Source: Paracoccaceae bacterium
Lineage (GTDB): Bacteria; Pseudomonadota; Alphaproteobacteria; Rhodobacterales; Rhodobacteraceae
Assembly: GCA_013373325.1 (NCBI GenBank)
Contig: JABXIA010000136.1
Coordinates: 1-37,084, forward strand
Reading direction: 5' to 3'
Length of the DNA: 37,084 nucleotides
The translations under genes and the position numbers were made by a program. This document shows, piece after piece, positions 23,963 through 32,817 of this stretch. The notes under the pieces were generated by a model. The model searched no databases. It was not told the origin of the DNA and saw only the letters and a program-made list of their open reading frames with translations. Position 1 is the first letter of the stretch. Each line of letters begins with the position of its first letter.

Positions 23963-24907
23963 TCAGTCCAGATCGGCGCGGAACGGCTTCAGCGCCTCGA
24001 TGAACGCGTCGAGAAAATCCAGCGCCAGCAGCGACCGGCTGCCCGCCACCGGCCGCAGGATCGACAGCCGGTGGTGCAGCTCAGGTTGAAAGGGGACAAT
24101 TGCAATATCCTGGCCGCGGAACTGTTCCGCATCCAGCGCACTGACAACCGACGCCCCCTGCCCCTGATTGATGATGATGCAGGCGGTGGAAAACTGGCGC
24201 ACCTCGATCCAGCTGTTCAGCTCTACCCCTTCTTCAAAAAACGACTTGTGCAGCTTGCGGAAAAACGGGCTGTCGCGCCTGGTATGGATGATCTTGCTAT
24301 TCTGCAGGTCCCGCGGCGTCAGCACGTCCCGCTCCGCCAGCGGATCCCCCTTGGGCAGCACGCACACAGTGCGGATCGGGATGTCGATGTTTTCCACCGC
24401 CGGGTGAGAGGCAAAGCCGTCGGTGATGCCGCAGTCGTACTGCTCGCCGATGATCCACTCCAGAATCCGCTCCGGCCGGTCCGGTTCCAGCGTCAGCCGA
24501 ACGCCGGGGCGGTGCTCCAGAAAGCCCGCCAGAAGCTTGGGCAACAGCGCCGTGGCAAAGCCGGGCAGGCAGGCGATGCGCAGGTGCCCGGCAGTGCGCT
24601 CCTTCAAGTCCCGGTTGAGTTCTTCCAGGTGGTTCAGACTGTCGAAAACCCGCCCCACTTCGGACAGCAGATACCGCGCTTCAGACGTGGGAATCAGCAC
24701 GCCGTCCTTGCGGGTGAACAGTTCCACCGCCACGGATTTCGAGAAATCCGACAGCAGCCGGCTGGCGGCCGGCTGGGATATCCCCAGTGTCTCGGCGGCC
24801 CGGGTGACAGAGCCGGTGCGGGCAACGGCTTGAAAAGCCTCAAGCTGGCGGAGTTTGAATTTCAAGGGGTTAGCCGCCTTCTCGATGAAATCATAACAGC
24901 TTCGCAT
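23963..24907 (-). CDS. LysR-family transcriptional regulator
   Basis: A 314-residue LysR regulator. The N-terminal winged helix-turn-helix is at about residues 18-77 (LRQLEAFQAVARTGSVTRAA, LGISQPAASRLLSDF). The effector-binding domain covers about 105-305 (GHLRIACLPGFATALLPKLL, ...). It is divergent from ugpB and probably controls that operon and itself. The effector is unknown; a phosphodiester, a sugar, or its phosphate is plausible. The ATG at 24907 lies inside a perfect palindrome and has no Shine-Dalgarno sequence. A TTG at 24865, after GAGAAGG, would give the usual family N-terminus (KFKLRQLEAF) and is a serious alternative. Confidence 0.92.
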   Translation of the reverse strand: MRSCYDFIEKAANPLKFKLRQLEAFQAVARTGSVTRAAETLGISQPAASRLLSDFSKSVAVELFTRKDGVLIPTSEARYLLSEVGRVFDSLNHLEELNRDLKERTAGHLRIACLPGFATALLPKLLAGFLEHRPGVRLTLEPDRPERILEWIIGEQYDCGITDGFASHPAVENIDIPIRTVCVLPKGDPLAERDVLTPRDLQNSKIIHTRRDSPFFRKLHKSFFEEGVELNSWIEVRQFSTACIIINQGQGASVVSALDAEQFRGQDIAIVPFQPELHHRLSILRPVAGSRSLLALDFLDAFIEALKPFRADLD

Positions 24908-24921
24908 AACATCATGTTATG
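24905..24921. promoter_or_regulatory. Perfect palindrome, likely LysR operator
   Basis: CATAACAT-C-ATGTTATG is a perfect 8+1+8 palindrome between the divergent lysR and ugpB genes. It contains the T-N11-A spacing typical of LysR boxes and overlaps the annotated lysR start codon. An extra ATAAC half-site lies nearby at about 24894-24898. It is placed to let the regulator repress itself and activate ugpB. Regulator binding is inferred. Confidence 0.6.
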
Positions 24922-25004
24922 AATCTTGTCAAAAAACTTTTGCTTGAATTATTTTCTTGCCCGGACAAAAGGTATGTGCAGAGCCAACTTTGGGAGAGAA
25001 GCTC

Positions 25005-26312
25005 ATGTCCATTAAATCCTTGCTCTGCGCCTCGGCTGTTCTGGCCGTTGCTGGCAGCACCGCATTTGCAGAAACCGAGATTCAGTGGTGGCACGCCATG
25101 GGCGGCACCAATGGCGAACGCGTCAACAAGATCGCCGAAGACTTCAACGCCACCCAGGACGACTACAAGGTGGTTCCCGTCTACAAGGGTAACTACACTG
25201 AGACCATGACCGCGGCGATTGCCGCCTTCCGCGCCAAGGAACACCCGCAGATTGTGCAGGTCTTCGAGGTCGGAACCGCCACCATGATGTCCGCCAAAGG
25301 CGCCATCTACCCTGTTGAGCAGCTGATGAAGGATGCCGGCGAACCGTTTGACGGCGACGCTTTCCTTCCTGCCGTTGTCTCCTATTATGAGACCCCCGAA
25401 GGCGAGCTGCTGTCGATGCCTTTCAACAGCTCCACCCCGGTCCTGTGGTACAACAAGGACGCGCTGGACGCAGCCGGCGCCGACGTTCCGACCACCTGGG
25501 ACGAAGTCAAAACCGCTTCGCAAAAGCTGGTCGGTAACGGCATGAAATGCGGCGTCTCCTTCGGCTGGCAGTCCTGGGTGATGATCGAGAACTTCTCAGC
25601 CTGGCACGACCTGCCCACCGGCACCAAGGAAAACGGCTTTGCCGGTTTCGACACCGAACTCACCTTCAACAATGCCAGCGTTGCAGCCCGTCTGGATGAC
25701 GTCGCCTCCATGGGCAAGGACGGCCTGTTCGTCTATGGCGGCCGCCGCGGCGACAGCCTGCCGATGTTCACCAACGGCGAATGCGGCATGTGGATGAACT
25801 CCTCGGCCTATTACGGCTCGATCTCCTCGCAGGCAGAGTTCGAATTCGGCCAGGCCATGCTGCCGCTCGACACCAAGGTGGCGGATGCACCGCAGAACTC
25901 GATCATCGGCGGCGCCACCCTGTGGGTTCTCGCAGGCCATGATGAGGCGGAGTACAAGGGCACAGCCAAGTTCCTCAGCTACCTGTCCTCGCCCGAGGTG
26001 CAGGCCTGGTGGCATCAGGAAACCGGCTATGTGCCGATCACCACTGCGGCCTACGAACTGTCCAAGGAACAGGGTTTCTACGACAGCAATCCGGGCACCG
26101 ACACGGCCATCAAGCAGCTGAGCCTGAACACCCCGACCGCCAACAGCCGCGGCCTGCGCTATGGCAACTTTGTTCAAGTCCGCGACGTGATCAACGAGGA
26201 GCTGGAAGCGCTGTGGGGCGGTGAGAAATCCGCGCAGGAAGCATTGGACGCTGCGGTTCAGCGCGGCAACGAGCTGCTGCGCAAGTTCGAGCGCACCGCC
26301 AACCGCTCCTAA
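25005..26312 (+). CDS. ugpB: Glycerol-3-phosphate/glycerophosphodiester ABC transporter, binding protein UgpB
   Basis: A 435-residue periplasmic binding protein of the carbohydrate (CUT1) type. Residues 1-22 are a signal peptide cleaved after AFA. Matches to UgpB include TEIQWWHAMGGTNGERVNKI, FNATQDDYKVVPVYKGNYTE, QIVQVFEVGTATMMSA, LLSMPFNSSTPVLWYNKDA, and CGMWMNSSAYYGSI, with the Trp/Tyr/Ser residues that contact glycerol-3-phosphate in E. coli UgpB. It delivers substrate to UgpAE. The ATG at 25005 follows GGGAGA; the longer in-frame reading is not needed. First gene of the operon, divergent from lysR. A GC-rich hairpin separates it from ugpA. Confidence 0.92.
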   Translation: MSIKSLLCASAVLAVAGSTAFAETEIQWWHAMGGTNGERVNKIAEDFNATQDDYKVVPVYKGNYTETMTAAIAAFRAKEHPQIVQVFEVGTATMMSAKGAIYPVEQLMKDAGEPFDGDAFLPAVVSYYETPEGELLSMPFNSSTPVLWYNKDALDAAGADVPTTWDEVKTASQKLVGNGMKCGVSFGWQSWVMIENFSAWHDLPTGTKENGFAGFDTELTFNNASVAARLDDVASMGKDGLFVYGGRRGDSLPMFTNGECGMWMNSSAYYGSISSQAEFEFGQAMLPLDTKVADAPQNSIIGGATLWVLAGHDEAEYKGTAKFLSYLSSPEVQAWWHQETGYVPITTAAYELSKEQGFYDSNPGTDTAIKQLSLNTPTANSRGLRYGNFVQVRDVINEELEALWGGEKSAQEALDAAVQRGNELLRKFERTANRS

Positions 26313-26330
26313 CCCATCCTGACGACCCGG

Positions 26331-26359
26331 CCCTGCCGCCCCTTCCCCGGGCGGCAGGG
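26331..26359 (+). terminator. GC-rich hairpin between ugpB and ugpA
   Basis: CCCTGCCGCCC (26331-26341) pairs with GGGCGGCAGGG (26349-26359) in a perfect 11-bp stem with a 7-base loop, followed by TCACTTTT. This is a common device between a binding-protein gene and its permease genes: partial termination or 3'-end protection gives more UgpB than permease. The short T run could allow some termination. Confidence 0.65.
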
Positions 26360-26383
26360 TCACTTTTCTGACTGGGGCCTTTC

Positions 26384-27265
26384 ATGCTCAAACGGGTGCA
26401 TTTCCCAACCTCGGCGCTGCCCTACCTGCTGGTCGCGCCGCAGATCATCATCACGCTGGTGTTTTTCATCTGGCCCGCCAGCCAGGCCATGTATCAGTCC
26501 TTTCTGATCGAAGACGCCTTTGGCCTTGGCACCGAATTTGTCTGGTTCGAGAACTTTCAGATCCTTGCCACCGACCACCACTACCTGGCCAGTTTCCAGC
26601 GCACCGCTGTCTTTTCGGTTCTGGTTGCGGCGCTGTCGATGGGCTTTGCCCTGATCCTCGCGGGCTTTGCCCAGCGGGTGGTGCGCGGCGCCATGTTCTA
26701 CCGCACCATGCTGATCTGGCCCTATGCGGTGGCACCGGTTCTGGCGGGTGCGCTGTGGGTGTTCATGTTCAATCCGACCCTGGGCATCTTTCCCTATTTC
26801 CTGGAATTTGCAGGCATAACCTGGAACCACTACCTCAATGGCACCCAGGCGATGGCACTGGTGATCCTGGCCGCCGCCTGGAAGCAGGTCGCCTATAACT
26901 TCCTGTTCTACCTCGCCGCCATGCAGTCGATCCCCAATTCCGTGATCGAGGCCGCCGCGATCGACGGCGCAGGCCCGGCGCGGCGGTTCTGGACCATCAT
27001 CTTCCCGCTGATTTCGCCCACCACGTTTTTCCTGCTGGTGATCAACATGGTCTACGCCTTCTTTGAGACCTTCGGCATCATCCACGCCGTGACCCAGGGC
27101 GGCCCCGGCACCTCCACCACCATCCTGGTCTACAAGGTGTTCAACGACGGCTTTGTCGGCCTCGACCTCGGCGGCTCCGCCGCGCAGTCGGTGGTGCTGA
27201 TGGTGCTGGTGATCGCGATGACCGTGGTCCAGTTCCGCTTTGTTGAAAGAAAGGTGGCATACTGA
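26384..27265 (+). CDS. ugpA: Ugp ABC transporter permease UgpA
   Basis: A 293-residue inner-membrane permease with about six helices, the first at residues ~10-30 ([20 protein letters not shown]). The cytoplasmic EAA loop that contacts the ATPase is visible: [20 protein letters not shown]. The sequence matches UgpA over its full length ([43 protein letters not shown]). It pairs with UgpE; their reading frames overlap by one base (TGATG). Confidence 0.93.
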   Translation: MLKRVHFPTSALPYLLVAPQIIITLVFFIWPASQAMYQSFLIEDAFGLGTEFVWFENFQILATDHHYLASFQRTAVFSVLVAALSMGFALILAGFAQRVVRGAMFYRTMLIWPYAVAPVLAGALWVFMFNPTLGIFPYFLEFAGITWNHYLNGTQAMALVILAAAWKQVAYNFLFYLAAMQSIPNSVIEAAAIDGAGPARRFWTIIFPLISPTTFFLLVINMVYAFFETFGIIHAVTQGGPGTSTTILVYKVFNDGFVGLDLGGSAAQSVVLMVLVIAMTVVQFRFVERKVAY

Positions 27266-28116
27266 TGGTCGAGAACCGCCCCCTCACCGCTTTCCTCACC
27301 CATCTGGTGCTGATCCTCGGCGTCATCGCCATCGCGCTGCCGGTCTGGATCACCTTTGTGGCCTCCACCCATGACGCGCTGCGCATGAACCAGGCGCCGC
27401 TGCCGCTGTGGCCCGGCGACTACTTCCTGGTGAACATGAAGCAGACCCTGTTCGGCTCCGGCCTCAGCGGCACGGAATCCGCGCCGGTCTGGCTGATGCT
27501 ACTGAACTCGCTGGCCATGGCGCTGATGATCTCCACCGGCAAGATCGCCATCTCGCTCTTGTCGGCCTTTGCCATCGTCTACTTCAAGTTCCCGTTCCGC
27601 ATGGGCTTTTTCTGGATGATCTTCATCACCCTGATGCTGCCGGTCGAGGTGCGGATCCTGCCCACGTTTGAGGTTGTCGCCAACCTCGGCCTGCTGAACA
27701 GCTACTGGGGCCTGTCGATCCCGCTGATCGCGTCGGCCACCGCGACGTTCATGTTCCGCCAGGTGTTCCTGACAGTGCCCGACGAACTGCTGGAAAGCGC
27801 CCGCATCGACGGCGCCGGGCCGCTCAGGTTCTTCTTCGACATCCTGCTGCCCTTGTCGCGCACCAATATCGCGGCGCTGTTCGTGATCCTCTTCATCTTC
27901 GGCTGGAACCAGTACCTCTGGCCGCTGCTGATCACCACAGACACCTCGATGACCACCATCGTGATGTCGATCAAGCAGATGCTGGAAGCGGCCGAGCAGA
28001 GCCCGCAATGGAACATCATCATGACCACGGCCCTTCTGGCGATGATCCCGCCTGTGTTCGTGGTCATCGCAATGCAAAAGCTCTTTGTGCAGGGCTTGAC
28101 GGAAACCGATAAGTAA
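27265..28116 (+). CDS. ugpE: Ugp ABC transporter permease UgpE
   Basis: A 283-residue permease with six predicted helices and the EAA-loop signature LLESARIDGAGPLRFFFDIL. Matching UgpE segments are LALPVWITFVASTHD-like IALPVWITFVASTHDALRM, FGSGLSGTESAPVWLMLLNS, and FGWNQYLWPLLITTDTSMTT. The start overlaps the ugpA stop. The ATPase gene follows after 12 bases. Confidence 0.93.
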   Translation: MVENRPLTAFLTHLVLILGVIAIALPVWITFVASTHDALRMNQAPLPLWPGDYFLVNMKQTLFGSGLSGTESAPVWLMLLNSLAMALMISTGKIAISLLSAFAIVYFKFPFRMGFFWMIFITLMLPVEVRILPTFEVVANLGLLNSYWGLSIPLIASATATFMFRQVFLTVPDELLESARIDGAGPLRFFFDILLPLSRTNIAALFVILFIFGWNQYLWPLLITTDTSMTTIVMSIKQMLEAAEQSPQWNIIMTTALLAMIPPVFVVIAMQKLFVQGLTETDK

Positions 28117-28128
28117 GGCGTCTGACTG

Positions 28129-29184
28129 ATGGCTGATATTCAACTCAAAGACCTGGTGAAATCCTACGGGCCGACCGAGGTGCTCCACCATATCGAAGGC
28201 GACATCAGGGATGGCGAATTCATCGTCATCGTCGGCCCTTCCGGCTGCGGCAAGTCCACGCTGCTGCGCATGGTGGCGGGCCTGGAGAGCGTCACCTCCG
28301 GCGAGATCGCGATTGGCGGCCGCCGGGTGAACGAGCTGGAACCCTCGGCGCGCGATATCGCCATGGTGTTCCAGAACTACGCGCTTTATCCGCATATGTC
28401 GGTGCGACAGAACATGGCCTATGGCCTCAAGATCCGCAAACTGCCGAAGGACGAGATCAACCGCCGCGTCGAGGAGGCCGCCGAGATCCTGGAGATCAAG
28501 CAGTACCTCGACCGCAAACCGCGCCAGCTGTCCGGCGGCCAGCGCCAGCGGGTCGCCATGGGCCGCGCCATCGTGCGCGATCCGCAGGTGTTCCTGTTTG
28601 ACGAGCCGCTTTCGAACCTCGACGCCAAGCTCAGGGTGCAGATGCGCCTGGAAATCCGCAAGCTGCAGCAGCGGCTGGGGGTCACCTCGATCTATGTGAC
28701 CCACGATCAGGTGGAGGCGATGACGCTGGGCGACCGGCTGATGGTCCTGAACGGCGGCTATGTCGAGCAGTTCGGCACCCCGATTGAACTCTACGACCGC
28801 CCGGCGTCCGTGTTTGTAGCGGGTTTCATCGGCAGCCCGTCGATGAACTTTCTGCCGGTGGAAATCAGCACCGGCCACGCCACGCTCCCCGGCGGCGGCC
28901 TGCTGCCCGTGGCCGCGGCTCATTCCGGCGCGGCCACCCTGGGCCTGCGCCCGGAACACTTGAAAGAGGACGAAAACGGCCCCCTCGCAATCGAGGTCGA
29001 CATGCTGGAGCAGCTTGGCGCCAGCACCCTGATACACGGCCGCCTGCACGGCACCGGACACAGCATCACCGCCAGCGTCCCCGGCCACGCTCATGACGGT
29101 ATCGGCAGCATCCGCCGCTTCTCTGCGGCACCGGAGCTGACCCATCTGTTCGACACCGTCTCCGGCAAACGATTGGCGGTCTGA
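28129..29184 (+). CDS. ugpC: Ugp ABC transporter ATPase UgpC
   Basis: A 351-residue CUT1-type ATPase. Nucleotide-binding motifs are in order: Walker [11 protein letters not shown] (about 37-46), Q-loop [13 protein letters not shown], signature [14 protein letters not shown] (about 135-148), Walker [16 protein letters not shown], and H-loop [11 protein letters not shown]. The C-terminal ~110 residues form the regulatory OB-type domain ([17 protein letters not shown]). It drives import through UgpAE. Its last base overlaps the first base of ugpQ. Confidence 0.95.
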   Translation: MADIQLKDLVKSYGPTEVLHHIEGDIRDGEFIVIVGPSGCGKSTLLRMVAGLESVTSGEIAIGGRRVNELEPSARDIAMVFQNYALYPHMSVRQNMAYGLKIRKLPKDEINRRVEEAAEILEIKQYLDRKPRQLSGGQRQRVAMGRAIVRDPQVFLFDEPLSNLDAKLRVQMRLEIRKLQQRLGVTSIYVTHDQVEAMTLGDRLMVLNGGYVEQFGTPIELYDRPASVFVAGFIGSPSMNFLPVEISTGHATLPGGGLLPVAAAHSGAATLGLRPEHLKEDENGPLAIEVDMLEQLGASTLIHGRLHGTGHSITASVPGHAHDGIGSIRRFSAAPELTHLFDTVSGKRLAV

Positions 29185-30134
29185 TGCCCTACCCTCAGAT
29201 CCCGGCCTTTTCAGGCGCGCCAGGGGTGATCCGCCTGGCCGGCCATCGCGGCGCCCGCGGCGTCTTGCCGGAAAACACCCTGGAAGGCTTCGCGTTTGCC
29301 CTGAACGCCGGTGTGAAGCTCTTGGAGCTGGACGTCACCGCCACAGCCGACGGTGTGGTGGTGATCACCCACAACCACCGCCTGACCCGATCCATGGTGC
29401 GCGACGCCGCAGGCCATTGGCTGCAGGGCCCGGAGCCCAAGGTCTCCGCCCTCACCTGGGCGGAGCTGCAGCAGTATGATGCAGGCGGGCTGGACGGCAG
29501 CACCGCTTACGGCCAGCGCTTCCCGGACCAGGCGTTTCTCAGCGGTGTGCGCATTCCCCGTCTCGCAGATCTGCTGGCCCTGCTGCAGCAGCCCGCGCAT
29601 CAGGACGTCCACCTGTTCCTGGAGATCAAATCCGACCCGGACCTGCTGGACGACACGGCCGCGCGGCAATCGCTGGTCCAATCGGTTGTTGATGTCGTCC
29701 GCACCGCCAGGATGGAGCCGCGCACCGTGCTGCACAGTTTCGACTGGGACCTGCTGGCGGACTGCCAGCGCATCGCGCCGGAAATGCCTGCCTCCTTCCT
29801 CACCCAGCTGCCGGAGAACGACAGCGAAGTCGGGGAGGATTCCTCCAAGGAGGTGAACCCGGTGGCCGGCTGCACGGCGCTTGATCTGCCGGTCCGCGTG
29901 GCAGATGCCCGCGGCCAGTTCTGGTGCCCCTATTTCGAGGACATCACCCCGGAGTCCCTTGCGCTGGCGCGCGATCTGGGCCTTCTGACCATGGTCTGGA
30001 CGGTGAATGAACCAGCGGACATTGATCGCATGATCCGCCTCGGCGCCGACGCGATCTGCACAGATTACCCGGGCCGGGTCCAGCGCCGCCTGCTGCACCA
30101 CGGCCTGCACTGGCTGCCCGAGGCCGAACGCTGA
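29184..30134 (+). CDS. ugpQ: Glycerophosphodiester phosphodiesterase UgpQ
   Basis: A 316-residue GDPD enzyme: glycerophosphodiester + water gives an alcohol + sn-glycerol-3-phosphate. The catalytic signature is present: AGHRGARGVLPENTLEGF (His, Arg, Glu), then LELDVTATADGVVVITHNHR (Glu, Asp, His). Further family motifs are HLFLEIKSDP, VLHSFDWDLL and MVWTVNEPADIDRMI. There is no signal peptide, so it acts in the cytoplasm on diesters imported by UgpBAEC. It is longer than E. coli UgpQ (about 247 residues), with an insertion around residues 60-115. It overlaps ugpC, so translation is coupled. Confidence 0.93.
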   Translation: MPYPQIPAFSGAPGVIRLAGHRGARGVLPENTLEGFAFALNAGVKLLELDVTATADGVVVITHNHRLTRSMVRDAAGHWLQGPEPKVSALTWAELQQYDAGGLDGSTAYGQRFPDQAFLSGVRIPRLADLLALLQQPAHQDVHLFLEIKSDPDLLDDTAARQSLVQSVVDVVRTARMEPRTVLHSFDWDLLADCQRIAPEMPASFLTQLPENDSEVGEDSSKEVNPVAGCTALDLPVRVADARGQFWCPYFEDITPESLALARDLGLLTMVWTVNEPADIDRMIRLGADAICTDYPGRVQRRLLHHGLHWLPEAER

Positions 30135-30135
30135 A

Positions 30136-31020
30136 ATGCAGACCGTTCACAGCGTCTTTGCCCGCTATGAGGACCTGCGCGCCCGGCTGCCGGAAAACCG
30201 GACCACACCGGGCACCGCGGCCATCGCATCGCTGCTGGAACTGCAGGATCGGGCAGAGGCCTTTGTCTTTGATGCCTTTGGCGTGCTGAATGTCGGCACC
30301 GAACCGATCCCCGGCGCGGCAGCGCGGTTGCGCCAGCTGCGCTCCGCAGGCTGCGCCATCCGCATCCTGTCCAATGCAGCCAGCAACGGCAAGGCGCAGA
30401 CCGTGGAGAAGTTCCGCGCCCTGGGTTTTGAGGTTGCCCCCGAGGACATCATAACCAGCCGCGACGCCGCCCTGAAATCTTTGGACAACCGCCTGTGGGG
30501 GGTCATCGCAGCCCCGGACGACAGGCTGGAGGACATCCCCTGCCCGGTCCTGCGGCTGGACAGCGACGCCGCCTCCTATGGCCGCGCCGACGGGTTTCTG
30601 TTCCTGTCGAGCGCGGCCTGGACCGCAGGCAAGCAGGCCATGCTCAGCGCCAGCCTGCAGCAGGCGCCACGCCCGGTGGTGATCGCCAACGCCGATCTGG
30701 TGGCCCCGCGCAGCGGCGGACTGTCGCTGGAGCCCGGCTTCTACGGCCACCAGCTGGCGGATCAGGGACACACGGATGTGCGCTTTTTCGGCAAACCCTA
30801 CCCCGAAGTTTACGCTCTGGCGGCGAAGACGCTGGCGGACCTAGGGCCGGACCGCATCGTGATGTGCGGCGACACGCTGCACACCGATATCCTGGGCGCC
30901 TCCGCTGCTGGCTGGCAGACAGTTCTTGTCACCCGCGACGGGGTTCTTGCCGGGCAGGAACCGCAACAATTCATCGAGGCCTCGGGAATCTGGCCGGACT
31001 TCTGGCTGCCGTGCATTTGA
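30136..31020 (+). CDS. HAD-superfamily class IIA hydrolase (TIGR01459-like)
   Basis: A 294-residue HAD protein of the NagD-like IIA type. Motif I is FVFDAFGVLNVG: the nucleophile Asp is present, but the second Asp, the general acid/base in most HAD phosphatases, is replaced by Phe. Motif II is RILSNAAS, motif III lies in FFGKPYPEVYALAA (Lys), and motif IV is MCGDTLHTDILGASAAG. The cap domain sits between II and III. I recall DxW/DxF variants in the TIGR01459 family, so activity on small phosphates is still possible. It follows ugpQ after one base, so it probably processes a product of the pathway, for example glycerol-3-phosphate or a sugar phosphate. Substrate unknown. Confidence 0.85.
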   Translation: MQTVHSVFARYEDLRARLPENRTTPGTAAIASLLELQDRAEAFVFDAFGVLNVGTEPIPGAAARLRQLRSAGCAIRILSNAASNGKAQTVEKFRALGFEVAPEDIITSRDAALKSLDNRLWGVIAAPDDRLEDIPCPVLRLDSDAASYGRADGFLFLSSAAWTAGKQAMLSASLQQAPRPVVIANADLVAPRSGGLSLEPGFYGHQLADQGHTDVRFFGKPYPEVYALAAKTLADLGPDRIVMCGDTLHTDILGASAAGWQTVLVTRDGVLAGQEPQQFIEASGIWPDFWLPCI

Positions 31021-31033
31021 CCGCTGCCGCTTG

Positions 31034-31069
31034 CCGGCCGAAGACGAATCGCTGATCAGGCCGGCCCTT
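31034..31069 (+). other. Inverted repeat between HAD and lyxose isomerase genes
   Basis: A GCCGGCC / GGCCGGC pair about 20 bases apart lies in the 145-base gap after the HAD gene. It could form a modest hairpin that lowers read-through into the last two genes. No T-tract follows. The rest of the gap (31070-31165) shows nothing recognisable beyond the ribosome-binding site AAAGG before 31166. Confidence 0.3.
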
Positions 31070-31165
31070 GTGCGGGGTTGCGCCATGGGGCCGTCAGCGT
31101 GTTTGATGCGGAGGCAAGAAAACGGCTTTGGCCGCGCCCCTGCCCCAGCTGACAAAGGCCACGCC

Positions 31166-31846
31166 ATGAAACGCTCTGCCGTCAATGATCTGATCCGCGA
31201 AGGCGCCGCCTTCCTCAGCGCCTTCAATGTGCATCTGCCGCCCTTTGCCTATTGGACACCCGCGGAAATGGCAGCGCGGGACCACGCGATGATCGCCGCC
31301 CGCGGGCTGGGCTGGGATGTCACCGACTACGGCCAGGGCCGATTTGAGGAGCTGGGCCTGTTGCTGTTCACCCTGCGCAACGGCCGCAAGCAGGACCTGG
31401 CGGCAGGGTCCGGCATGCTCTACGCCGAAAAGCTGCTGATCAGCCGCAGGGACCAACTGTCGCCGATGCACCGCCACATCCAAAAGGCCGAGGACATCAT
31501 CAACCGCGGCGGCGCCACCCTGGTGCTGGAGCTGTTCGCCAGCGCCCCCGATGGCAGCATCTGCCGCCACAGCGATGTCTCCGTGCCCTGCGACGGGCAG
31601 ATCCGCACCCTGCCCCCGGGCGGCCGTCTGGCGCTGGCGCCCGGCGAGAGCGTCACCCTGCAGCCCGGCGTCTGGCATGCCTTTTGGGGCGAGGGCGGCG
31701 ACGTGCTGATCGGCGAGGTCTCCACCGTCAACGACGACACCACCGACAATGTCTTCGAAATGGACATCGGACGGTTTTCGCAGATCGAGGAGGACGAGCC
31801 GCCGCTGCATCTGCTGGTCTCGGACTACGGGACCTGGCTCCGATGA
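31166..31846 (+). CDS. D-lyxose ketol-isomerase (D-lyxose/D-mannose isomerase)
   Basis: A 226-residue cupin-fold isomerase closely matching E. coli O157 D-lyxose isomerase from the first residues: MKRSAVNDLI, then HLPPFAYWTP, GLLLFTLRNG, MLYAEKLLIS, PMHRHIQKAEDIINRGG, and SVTLQPGVWHAFWGEGGDVL, ending IEEDEPPLHLLVSDYGTW. The metal ligands are the two His of MHRH, the Glu of KAED, and the His of VWHAFW. The family interconverts D-lyxose and D-xylulose and also D-mannose and D-fructose, using Mn(II). It is cytoplasmic. The ATG at 31166 has AAAGG upstream; a longer in-frame reading begins inside the HAD gene and is rejected. The stop overlaps the next start (ATGA). Confidence 0.9.
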   Translation: MKRSAVNDLIREGAAFLSAFNVHLPPFAYWTPAEMAARDHAMIAARGLGWDVTDYGQGRFEELGLLLFTLRNGRKQDLAAGSGMLYAEKLLISRRDQLSPMHRHIQKAEDIINRGGATLVLELFASAPDGSICRHSDVSVPCDGQIRTLPPGGRLALAPGESVTLQPGVWHAFWGEGGDVLIGEVSTVNDDTTDNVFEMDIGRFSQIEEDEPPLHLLVSDYGTWLR

Positions 31847-32790
31847 TCCTCTGCTGCGGCGAGGCGCTGATCGACATGCTGCCCGCCACGGCCGCGGATG
31901 GCAGCGCCTGCTTTGCCCCCTGCCCCGGCGGCGCGGTGTTCAACACCGCCATCGCGCTTGGCCGCCTCGGCGCGCCCTGCGGCCTGGCCGCGGGCCTGTC
32001 GTCGGACATGTTCGGGCAGAGGCTGCTGGAGGCGCTGGAGGCCAGCCATGTCAGCACCGCGGGCTGCGTCATCAGCGCCCGCCCCTCGACGCTGTCCTTT
32101 GTGACGCTGGAGCATGGCGAGGCGCGCTATGCCTTCTATGACGAAAACACCGCAGGCCGGATGCTGGCGCCGCAGGAGCTGCCGCAGCCGGGGCCGGAAA
32201 CTGCCGCGCTGTTCTTCGGCGGCATCTCCCTGGCCTGCGAACCCGCGGCTGAGACCTTTGAGGCGCTGGCGCTGCAGTCCCACGCGGGGCGGCTGGTGAT
32301 GCTCGACCCCAACATCCGCCCCGCGTTAATCACCGATGAGGCCCGCTACCGCCGCCGCCTGGACCGGATGCTTGCGGTCAGCGACATCGTCAAACTGTCG
32401 GAGGACGACCTGGTCTGGCTGCTGCCGGGCGCGGAACCCGCCACGGAAAAGCTGGCCCGGATCCAGGCCATGGGGCCGCCGGTGGTGCTGTTGACCCGCG
32501 GCAGCAGGGGCGCCGCGGCGCTGCTGCCTGGCGGCACCCTGGTGCAGGTGCCTGCCCGCCCTGCCCCTGCTGCGGCGTCAGGCGCAGGCGACACCGTGGG
32601 CGCCGGCGACAGCTTCAACGCAGGCTTCCTGGCGGCGCTTGCCCCGCACGGGAAAGCCAGCAAGCAGGCAGCCCGGAGCCTGACACCAGAGGCCGCAGAG
32701 GCCGCGCTGAACCATGGCGCAGCGGTTGCCGCCGTCACCGTTTCGCGCAGCGGCGCCAATCCTCCCTGGCAGCATGAGCTGGATCTTTAA
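31843..32790 (+). CDS. PfkB-family sugar kinase (fructokinase-like)
   Basis: A 315-residue ribokinase-type kinase. The N-terminal part, ILCCGEALIDMLPATAADGS, then CPGGAVFNTAIALGRLGAPC and LAAGLSSDMFGQRLLEAL, is typical of bacterial fructokinases. The anion hole and catalytic Asp are in DTVGAGDSFNAGFLAAL. The middle has FFGGISLACEP and MLDPNIRPALI, also fructokinase-like. It should phosphorylate fructose, or another ketose made by the coupled isomerase, with ATP. Start and isomerase stop overlap (ATGA). It is last in the ugp run, followed by a gene-free region. Confidence 0.88.
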   Translation: MILCCGEALIDMLPATAADGSACFAPCPGGAVFNTAIALGRLGAPCGLAAGLSSDMFGQRLLEALEASHVSTAGCVISARPSTLSFVTLEHGEARYAFYDENTAGRMLAPQELPQPGPETAALFFGGISLACEPAAETFEALALQSHAGRLVMLDPNIRPALITDEARYRRRLDRMLAVSDIVKLSEDDLVWLLPGAEPATEKLARIQAMGPPVVLLTRGSRGAAALLPGGTLVQVPARPAPAAASGAGDTVGAGDSFNAGFLAALAPHGKASKQAARSLTPEAAEAALNHGAAVAAVTVSRSGANPPWQHELDL

Positions 32791-32817
32791 CCCAAGGATG
32801 AGCCGGTAAATCCGCAC

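Noticed and set aside
30926-31165. N-terminal extension of the lyxose isomerase gene
   Set aside because: It overlaps the end of the HAD gene, and the known isomerase begins MKRSA, exactly at 31166.
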